Shown piece after piece: positions 56,401 to 64,000 of a stretch of 64,000 nucleotides of DNA. The stretch covers positions 124,001-188,000 of the forward strand of contig JAPWGK010000019.1 of assembly GCA_029641185.1 (NCBI GenBank). The letters run 5' to 3'. Both the position numbers and the translations under genes were made by a program. Below the pieces are notes generated by a model. It searched no databases and was not told where the DNA came from. It saw only the letters and a program-made list of their open reading frames with translations. This DNA comes from Pseudofabraea citricarpa. Lineage: Eukaryota; Ascomycota; Leotiomycetes; Helotiales; Dermateaceae. Each line of letters begins with the position of its first letter. The stretch's first letter is position 1.

Positions 56401-59350
56401 GATTCTTCATGATGCTAACCACAATGTGCTGAACAAAGAAATACCGATGCTCAGCGATCTCGTGGCCATGCTCGACCCATTCGACTTTCTGTCTCAATCG
56501 GTCTTCGTACAATCCAAGGACAAAGATTTTCCCTTCTATAACAGTACCCAATAGCCCAGTTCTTAAGAATTCGGGCTCGACCATCATAGGTGTCGGATCC
56601 CCTGGCTCGAATTTGTAGGGTCGAGCATGGAATATCTGCTCGGTATGTTTTGGCAGCGCCCAAAACCCTCCTGATAATGAGGGCGAGTCGACCCAGATTT
56701 CACCTACAGAGTGTGGTGAGGCGAGGAGTCCCGTTTCAGGATCCACCACAGCAAGAGTGGCATCGGGTATAGGAAATCCAAAAGCGCCAACTCTAACAGT
56801 TCCAAGCTCTGTGCTTGCTTTTTTGCGGGCTTCTTCGCCAATCGCTACAACGACAACCTCGTTTGTTTTCAGCGCTTCACGATCCAACAAGACCTCACTT
56901 AACTCTGTCCTAACCTGTTGCTCTGTTGGTGTTGTCGAACCGCCTCCTCCTATCAAACTACCAAACCCATTTCCGGAGGATTTTTCTTTCTCTTCTGCCT
57001 TCTCCTCGATTGGCTCATCGTCTGATCCCATGTCCAATTTGAGAGGACAGCCCATCCTTTCCTCTCCACCTAACCAATCTCGCATGCTGATCACCATGCC
57101 ACCATGTTCTGGCAGACAAAGCATAGGCGCAACCAATTCCCGAGCCCGTGGATTTCGCATTGGACGAAGCCAACGATCAGCCAATACTTCATGGAACTCG
57201 CTATCCACGGTCAAGGTGTCAATCAAGCAAAGCTTGACATGTTGAAAATTAGGCTCCATTCCCTTCTTAAAATTTCGTGTTGTCATGGGATCTTGTTGAT
57301 AGTTGTATGCCGCTCGCTTTAGGCCCGGATAATCTGCTAACATCAAAGTTGCGCGGTACTTGGTAATAAGATGGGCGTAGAGTCCTGGAGTCTCGACAGC
57401 TTTGTTCTCCATCCAGACTGTCGTATGACCACCGTACACTGTTAACAAGACACCCATAATCATCCCAATGCCTTGGCGGGGATCCAAGTAGGAGAGCAGG
57501 ATTTCACCCCGAGATCCGATACCAGTAATCAACCTGCCATTTTTATCTCTCAAACCTCTATTGAAAGTATCGCCACCAGTATTAGATGGAACCGTGGAGA
57601 TCACGGCACTTAGACAAGCCATCTGGTGCATGATAGTACGGTGGCTCATGACGACTCCACGGAGATCACCAGTTGGAGCACGAGAAAATTCGATATATGC
57701 AAGATCAGGAACAGTAAGAGGTGGCACCTCGTCTTTCTTCTTCGGGTGGTAGCTCCCAAATTCGTTCGTCTTCCACCACTCAACGCCTCGTGGCCAGTTG
57801 AGTTTCTGCGTAGTAATGTCTCGTTGAAATGCTTTTAGATTGTTATCAGTAGTGAGAGCTAAGTGTGCTTGTGTAGATGTCAGAATCACGTTCAACTTTG
57901 CATAATCCTCCAGGTCATTGATAGGAACTGCAACAACTCCCGCAATGAAGCAGCCAAGTAATGCGATTGCGAAATCGATAATTTCAGTGTCTCGGTAGAT
58001 TAGAGCAACTCTGTCTCCGCGATATAAAGAACTCTTGTCTCGAATGACTTGAGCGACTTTTTCGGCCCTGCTGGTTAACTTATCCCAGGTGATTGACGCT
58101 ATCTCCTTTCCTTTGCCATCTAGCACCCAGTAAGCTGGCGCTTTTGCAGTTGTTCGGCTTCGATGTCTTAGGACAGCTGCAATGTTATCAAATTTTGACA
58201 TCGGGGTATTGGCGTCATGCGGATCATGAACAGCAAATGGTACATCTCGTGGTTCCAGGGGCATCTGATACTCGAGCGCAGCGGGTGGTGGTAAGTCGCT
58301 GGTATTCAACATAGGAGGCGCCATAGCAGCGGTTGGAGAAAAGGCGTCGCTTGAGGAGTACCTATGTGGTCCACCATATGCTGCACGGGGATTAGTATCA
58401 AAGCCTTGCTGACCAGCAAAATCAGAGAAATATCCTTGTTGCGAATCCCCCAACATGGTGCCATGAGAATCCATCATCGTACCGGCATGGCTCTGGTCAT
58501 AACCACCATGGTGCTCCTCATAACCGACTTGATGCGCCGGGTTAAATGCATAATTTAAATTCGAGGTCATCGTCCCAGACGCCATGGACATACTCGGTTC
58601 TCCTGGGCGTTCATATTGACCATCGCTAGGGCCCGGCAGGAAAAGGGAATCCCGACCCTCGAAGCCTGGTCTCTGTGGTTGTGCATTGGGGACGCCGAGT
58701 TGCAGTGGTGTTGGAGGCTTGCGAAAAGCATCTTCCTGCAACAGCCCATTCCCATACCCATTATATCCGCTGTTCATAGTCTCTAATCTCCCCGAACCGG
58801 GTCTCGCTGGCGACATTGGAGGTGCATCCGGTCGCAAACTTGTCCCGGGAGAGATATCTTCGTGTGGTCTTGCGTTGGAGTTGAGAGCTGCAAGTGAGGC
58901 AGTGCGTGAGCCATCATTTGACGGATGGTCCGTATTGTCCGGCGAGTGTATGCGCAGACCTCTCAGATCTGCTGCGATTGGAGAGGAGCCTAGGAACTGT
59001 GACAGTAGGATCGTACGGCGTTTTTGGTATCTGGAAAAAGAAGATCAGAGACAATTAGGAGTTGGAGGCTTCTCTACGCCAATCGCATATACGTGGGAGG
59101 ATTGCGTACCCCTTTTCTGTGATATCCCCTTCCTAATGGCACCGTGTATCAGCAACAGACATCCTATATCCAAAGGCAAGCTTCCCGCACAATATCATAG
59201 AAGACTGAGGCACACCATGACGAGCACAGCCGCCAGGTTCTACTGGCGACGTCGCCCAGTTGCGCAGTCAGTCCAGGAAGAAACACTGACCTCTAATTCG
59301 TGCTCCAGCTCCTGGAGCTTGGCCTGAAGTTCTGGGTTACTCCCCTCCAT
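53466..59350 (-). CDS. CPS1: DIP2/CPS1-type protein: DMAP1-binding domain plus two AMP-binding domains
   Basis: Four exons, 59350-59291, 59132-59110 (23 nt), 59030-54348 and 54300-53466, give 1866 aa. Residues about 3-40 form a DMAP1-binding domain (LQAKLQELEHELEEGDITEKGYQKRR). A disordered glycine/proline/methionine-rich linker follows. Then come two acyl-adenylate-forming domains, the first starting near SITWDKLTSRAEKVAQV and the second near KGITWKKFDTKVAAVAMYM. After the second, VPVIVNAILNDHQIVVDIVAFVNKG and an acidic nine-Asp tail end the protein. No thiolation or condensation domain is seen. Animal DIP2 acts in lipid metabolism; in Cochliobolus heterostrophus the homologue CPS1 is a virulence factor. 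The real substrate is unclear. Confidence 0.9.
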
Positions 59351-60500
59351 CGTTGCTACTTCTCATTGACGGGGTGTGAACGCGCTTCGGCCAACCAGCC
59401 CCTCACAGCGAATGGATTATGGTTCAGGGAAGGTTTGAAGTGTCGCGGGTTTGCAAAGGCATAAGAACAGATGGCTACAGTACTCAGGGACAGAACGTGG
59501 TGACTCGGGAGGGGCTCGACGTTCTAAAAGAGTGAAGGAAGGATTAAGGGGGGAGCAAGATCATCGACGACTTTCTTCTTTCCCCACGATCAATTCGACT
59601 GAACTCACTCGGTTCCTGTTGTGACGTCCAGTGGCGTCAAAGCTAGCCCGAAGCATGCTAGCCGAGCCGTTTAAAAGGCTAAAAATATTGGTTGTTCTTT
59701 TCTTCACTTCGCATCTTTCTTTCCAACCTGCTTTATCACCGGCCACATTTCTGTCTTTGTTCCTGCTTCCGCCGCTCCACACCCTCCGCATCATGGCTAC
59801 CCGGTTTGCGAAGTGAGGCTGTCTTACTTGATCCATGTGTTTGCCGTCCAGTCCTGTTCCCGATCGACTTGGCATTTACCGCGTTTGATGCGGGTGTTGT
59901 TGGCCAACTCTGCCGATGCAAACGCAAATGCCGGCCTCCCCATTGCACCCAACACCAACTATTATTGTTGTGTGTCTTCGAGTCAGTGCGGAGGTGATGG
60001 ATGGGGTGTTGAGCAAGGTCTGTTGACAAAGGCTTATGCTCAACACCTCCCTTCAGTTCTCGGTATGTACAACTACTTTCTTTGTCGCAGTACGCCATCA
60101 TCAACGATGGCCCGCAAAATGATGAGAACATTTAAGAAATATTCACAGACCTGTTCTGAATACCCATGTTGAGTTTTCTTGGAGGTGAGTCTATCCCGGA
60201 GCAATCCACCCCGTTCAATTGACAAACATACTAACAAATTTTCAGACCTACTGATTCTTTGCCCACTATCAATTCATGTCGATTTATAAAGTCTCATAGC
60301 AGCACATGCTAACTGAATCGATTACTAGGAACTTGGGTGGTACATGAGCAATGGCAGTTGCATAAGGAGGGTCAGTCACTCGGAATATAGCCTTGTGTGG
60401 AATAATAATTTTTAATTCTGTCTATTTTTCGCCCTGAATGTTGATGCATCCTTTACAACAAGACCAAATTTTAATAGGCAGAGACCAGCTCTGGCTTTGT
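59351..60500. other. CPS1-like promoter and an unresolved plus-strand transcription unit
   Basis: The left 300 bp are the upstream region of the CPS1-like gene. From about 59690 on, the plus strand shows a pyrimidine-rich leader, ATG 59793 (MATRFA), a GTGAGG donor and a clear intron at 60185-60245 (GTGAGT...TACTAACAAATTTTCAG). A second TGCTAAC...TACTAG acceptor follows near 60345. I could not join the exons into one convincing protein. It may be a small multi-exon gene, possibly cysteine-rich, or a spliced non-coding RNA. Confidence 0.35.
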
Positions 60501-62276
60501 TTACCTCTTTGTTCTTTTACTTGGACGAGCAGCCTCGTCATCTGTGCCCTGCTCCTCGGTCTCATCACGCAGGCGCTTGTCGTTCTCTTCAGACAGCTTT
60601 TGTTTTCTTTCCTGCCATGCATTCATCCTATGCATCTTCTCCAGTTCTGTATTGTAAGCTTGGATATCGAGATTGTTCCTATGAACGCCGACGTGATTTC
60701 CACCCCGTTCCTCACGTATCTTCGCGCGAGCACCTGCCTCGAGTCTGAGATACTCATCGGTAAGAGCGTTACTCAATGTGTAGCTATACCAATTCTCCGG
60801 CTTTCCTTCTGCGGGCCAGGGCACATGCTCGGTCACGAACATGTCAACAATTTCTACCATGGTACTCGAGTCACGCGAGATGGCCATCCTATTCTTGCCC
60901 TCCGCCAGCATTCTGTTCTCAGCCACCACGTTAAGCGTAGCGCAGATTCGGGGGAAATCCACGAACTTCTCCATGCAGAAGAGATGCACAAAGCCAGCGT
61001 TAAAGAAGGGATCAAGGGCATCGTTTGACGAGGAAAGTTCATCGAGACAGACGCGATACTGGCCTTTGAAGATGCTGTTCATCTTTATAGGACAACCTGC
61101 AAAGCGGCACTTATCGGACTGGCGATTCGGATAGCGACGTGAGCTATCAGCAGGCGTGATCTGGACCCTCAGTTGAAGGCCAGATTCCTTACCATTGATC
61201 TCATTAGTGTGTGGATCACGCGAATGGAGTGGATGCGTGGCGAGATACTCGGCCATCTCGTCGGCGGTTAGTCTTGTGTCAGGTAAAAGCTCACCATCCA
61301 CCGTATACTGGAATCGAGGTTTGTTCGTCGCGGGGTTGATAGATCCCCAGCTCGCAGGACGAGTTTGCAGAGGCTGATAGTATTGCCTGGGTTCTAATCT
61401 CGCGATATTTCCCGTACGACGACTTTGGCAGTAGACTTTCCTGCCTCCCTTCCCCCTCCGCACGCCTGTGGCTCTTACTTGTCTCCTGTTGAGTCTTGCT
61501 TCTGCATCTAGCATTTCGAAATCTTCATCATCGCGGGCAAAATCGAGTCTGTGACCAAACTCGTCTTGTTGTTGCTCGCCCGCAAACCATTGCCCGCGAT
61601 CCTGGTTCGTCGCGGCAATACGCTGTGCCCAATGTTGCTTGCGAGCTAAGCATTCCAAGCAGCCTTGCTCTCGAGCCTGTTTCGTCTCGTGAAGACTTTG
61701 CTGCAGCGAACTTATAAGTTTGGTGATTTCTAACTCAAGTGCGGCTACACGATAGGACTGTTCAATATACGCACTCTCGAGTTTTCGATGTTCAGCCAAA
61801 GACACGACTGGGAATCCCAAATCTGGCTGGGGTTGTACTTGTGGACGTGGCAGTGGTTGAGGTCGGGGTTGTGGCCATGGCTGAGGTCTGGGTTGAGGTT
61901 GAGGTTGAGGTCGGGGTTGAGGTCGGGGTTGAGGTCGTGCTTGAGGTCGTGCTTGTTGTATTGGACGCTCTACTTGCGGCGGAGTTACTCGTGGTTGTAC
62001 TTGTCCTTGCCGTTGTGGCTGGGCTTCGGAGTCTAGGAGAACGGGACCCTGAAAGTCGGAAAAGTCCATGCCTTCAAAAACAAAATTGTTATTCGCCGGA
62101 GAATCTGAGGGATTCTTGGATTCTGATGACGGATGAACTTGCTCGCTTGTTTGACGGGAAGGGGTTTGACGGGAAGGGGAGTACTCATTGTTGAATGCTA
62201 CAGGACTTCCTATAAAATCTTCGAAATTGAAGTCTTGGTCCTCCCCAAGTGGTGATAAGTCCATAACAGGATCCAT
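60501..62276 (-). CDS. Fungal protein with a Pro/Gln/Arg repeat tract and Cys-rich domain
   Basis: Single 591-aa frame from ATG 62276; function not recognised. The N-terminus is acidic (MDPVMDLSPLGEDQDFNFEDF). Residues about 105-150 are a PQPRPQ-type tandem repeat. A coiled coil follows (AALELEITKLISSLQQSLHE). A conserved C-terminal domain has the pattern RYPNRQSDKCRFAGCP...RVCLDEL...HLFCMEKF, whose cysteines and histidine could bind metal. The C-terminus is basic (RPSKRTKR), consistent with a nuclear localisation signal. The combination acidic-repeat-coil-Cys suggests a nuclear regulator, but that is inference. No homologue of known function comes to mind. Confidence 0.72.
   Translation of the reverse strand: MDPVMDLSPLGEDQDFNFEDFIGSPVAFNNEYSPSRQTPSRQTSEQVHPSSESKNPSDSPANNNFVFEGMDFSDFQGPVLLDSEAQPQRQGQVQPRVTPPQVERPIQQARPQARPQPRPQPRPQPQPQPRPQPWPQPRPQPLPRPQVQPQPDLGFPVVSLAEHRKLESAYIEQSYRVAALELEITKLISSLQQSLHETKQAREQGCLECLARKQHWAQRIAATNQDRGQWFAGEQQQDEFGHRLDFARDDEDFEMLDAEARLNRRQVRATGVRRGKGGRKVYCQSRRTGNIARLEPRQYYQPLQTRPASWGSINPATNKPRFQYTVDGELLPDTRLTADEMAEYLATHPLHSRDPHTNEINGKESGLQLRVQITPADSSRRYPNRQSDKCRFAGCPIKMNSIFKGQYRVCLDELSSSNDALDPFFNAGFVHLFCMEKFVDFPRICATLNVVAENRMLAEGKNRMAISRDSSTMVEIVDMFVTEHVPWPAEGKPENWYSYTLSNALTDEYLRLEAGARAKIREERGGNHVGVHRNNLDIQAYNTELEKMHRMNAWQERKQKLSEENDKRLRDETEEQGTDDEAARPSKRTKR
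61845..61965 (-). repeat. In-frame tandem repeat encoding PQPRPQ units
   Basis: Short degenerate units (GGTCGGGGTTGAG-like on the plus strand) repeat about ten times and encode alternating Pro-Gln and Pro-Arg. Variants such as PQPWPQP show the array has diverged. Such tracts commonly change length between strains. Confidence 0.75.
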
Positions 62277-62939
62277 TTTTAACAGGGTGTAATATAAAGT
62301 GTGCCTGCACTTTGTGTATCTTTCGAATATAAAAAAAAAGGTTGAAAATAAAATAAAATCGGAGAATGAGGTGCATAAAATGAAGTTCTACACGATACCA
62401 GTTCGTGAAGGTTAAGTTGAAACAGTTGCAAAATGGAGGATTGAAACGGAGGGTGGGTTAGGATTTTATTACATTCTCGAGTGGCAAAGCCATCTTTGTG
62501 CTCGCTCACCAAGAGCACTGGAAATAGACCAGGTCAAAGAATACTAATTTTCGAGAGATAAAGATCCTGATCATGGCGCTTTATGAAGATATAGTTGTTT
62601 ATATAAAGGGATATTTATTTATAGAGTTGTTATTGTACGGCTCTTTGTTCGTTCAGCATGCTTGCCATGTGGAGATGAATTAGGGCAACACCTTCTCCGT
62701 CCGCTTACCTTCTAGTTCTACGGGCTCTAATATGGATAAACTATGATTTCTAGTATCTTCTTCATTTCATCTTCACTAGATCCTCATACACAAATTACCC
62801 TCCCCAATTAAAGTTCAAATACATTATCAAGTTCTAACTAAGATGTATCTAACATTCAATCAAAAGCCTTCTTTACCCAATTACTCCTTGAAGAATTTTA
62901 TTAATTCAAAACTTTATTACAAAAGAAAAAAAGATTCAT
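62277..62939. other. Upstream region of the Pro/Gln-repeat gene
   Basis: This is 663 bp without coding signal, the promoter of the minus-strand gene ending at 60501. An A-run at 62331-62339 and AT-rich sequence lie just upstream of its ATG. The right part is the 3' flank of the membrane protein gene. Confidence 0.5.
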
Positions 62940-64000
62940 TTATCGTAATTCGGGATAGTTTTCGCTCATTGGTGGACCATTCACATCACTGTGTTGTGTG
63001 TGAGCCGGCAGTTCAGCAACATGGTTGACGTGAGGCTGACTCGTAGCACCCACATCCGGGACAACACTCTGTGGTCTCGGACTTAATCCCCCTGCAGGTG
63101 AAGGTGGATACATAGCACTGGCAGGACTAGCAGCATCCATCCTCGCCTCGTCACTCAGCTCAGTATACCTCGCTAAACTTGGAGATGGTTGGTTATATGT
63201 CGGTGGTGGTGGTGAGTGAGGAGTTGGATTGTAGTTCATTTCCTGGGTGTGAGCTGCTACCATGGGCTTTTGACTGGCATTGTATATGACTGAACTATTC
63301 TGGGCATCTTGTTTACCCATTCCAATCCCAAGGGCGTTCTGTGTCTGTGTTGCATGATACACGGGTTGAGACGAAGCATTCGCTTGCTTTTGTTCTTGTC
63401 GTCCGGCTTGGTACTTCTTGTACAGGCAGCACCCTATGAGTGCAACTATTATAACAATCAATACAACTCCTCCTACCACAGCACCGATAATAGCTCCTAG
63501 CATGCTCTTTTTGTGTTTTGTACTTTGTGAGCTGTTCCCTTTGGCAGGATCTGATGGTTGACTTGTTGGTGTGGTGTTTGTTATGATAATCAAGGGTGGT
63601 TCCGTACTCGTAGCTTTACTAGTTGTAGTAATAATTTCAGCAGAATTATTCGTTGTGAACGATGATAGGGCCCCTGGAATGAGGACTGCCGTTGAATAGT
63701 ATGGTGCATCAGAGCAGCCGAAATTGCTATACGTATTACCATTATCAAAAACAAACTCAAAGGTTCCACAGTAAGGAGCTTCCACATCACTGAAAACATA
63801 TTAGTATTTATATTTTGAATCCATAATTTGGATGCTTCATTACCAGTAGAGCTCTCCTGCGGTAGAGATTGCATAACTTGTCGGCCAATCGTAACAATCT
63901 GTTATTTGATAATATGAAGAGCTTGGGAGTGCACAAGCTTCATATCCATTGCCAGAAATGGTATTGAATAGGCAAGTAGACTGGCCTGTGCAGACAGGTT
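62940..64000 (-). CDS. Cys-rich single-pass membrane protein (5' end outside window)
   Basis: Partial gene, minus strand, cut at the right window edge. Exons visible: 64000-63844 and 63789-62940, joined across a 54-nt intron; about 335 residues are seen. The extracellular part is Cys-rich (CTGQSTCLF, YEACALP, ITDCYDW, APYCGTFE, FGCSDAPYY) and followed by a Ser/Thr-rich stalk. A single membrane span (MLGAIIGAVVGGVVLIVIIVALIG) ends in CCLYKKYQ. The cytosolic tail is proline-rich (SPPPPTYNQPSP). The layout resembles fungal cell-surface sensors, but no specific family is recognised. The signal peptide, if any, is outside the window. Confidence 0.75.

Noticed and set aside
60438..61028. 196-codon plus-strand frame
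   Set aside because: It lies fully opposite the coding sequence of the Pro/Gln-repeat gene and shows no domain.
61739..62194. Valine/glutamate-rich frame on the plus strand
   Set aside because: It is the complement of the PQPRPQ repeat tract in the minus-strand gene.

Overview
The window is nuclear DNA of a filamentous ascomycete (Pezizomycotina; gene content looks most like Leotiomycetes, an inference). It is a moderately AT-rich, gene-dense chromosome arm. Genes lie on both strands, have 0-5 short introns (mostly 45-115 nt) with GTANGT-type donors and CTAAC/CTGAC-type branch sites, and encode mostly single-copy housekeeping proteins plus a few fungal-specific ones. No mobile-element open reading frame, CRISPR array or bacterial operon is present. 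All splice junctions were read by eye; for every spliced gene the proposed exons keep one frame, and family motifs run across most of the joins.

Layout. 1-1129: spacer with an intron-containing tRNA-Leu(AAG). 1130-13607: nuclear maintenance genes: RDH54 (recombination translocase), UTP10 (90S pre-ribosome scaffold) and, divergent from UTP10, NRDE2 (exosome/splicing cofactor). 13608-15067: gene-free and containing the oddest DNA in the window, a tRNA-promoter-like, hairpin-ended Pol III candidate. 15068-26974: membrane traffic and cytoskeleton genes: a DENN-type LCHN protein, SEC63, a very large DUF4045/gelsolin-repeat protein and ARL2. 27885-33214: a GNAT acetyltransferase with a long N-terminal tail carrying two PPHLRGW motifs, then the DEAD-box helicase DRS1. 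33668-40407: more accessory in character: a Zn2Cys6 regulator, an APH-fold kinase-like gene, a duplicated-domain DUF7726-type protein and a short-chain dehydrogenase. 40721-44911: a carnosine N-methyltransferase homologue and PAP1, head to head. 46130-51197: APP1-type phosphatidate phosphatase and a five-exon flavin monooxygenase. 51750-59350: kinetochore MIS12/MTW1 and the huge DIP2/CPS1-type double-adenylation protein. 59351-64000: an unresolved plus-strand transcription unit, a proline/glutamine-rich fungal protein and a cysteine-rich single-pass membrane protein cut by the window end.

Themes. RNA and ribosome functions are frequent (UTP10, NRDE2, DRS1, PAP1, tRNA), but the order looks like ordinary eukaryotic interspersion, not a functional cluster. 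There is no biosynthetic cluster: the dehydrogenase, regulator, kinase and flavoenzyme are not adjacent to a backbone synthase. The points most worth a second look are the Pol III-like element at 13917-14249, three introns that appear to use GC-AG borders, the eIF4E-binding-like motifs in the acetyltransferase, a 3n-length intron in SEC63, a 17-nt exon in ARL2, and the unresolved locus at 59650-60420.
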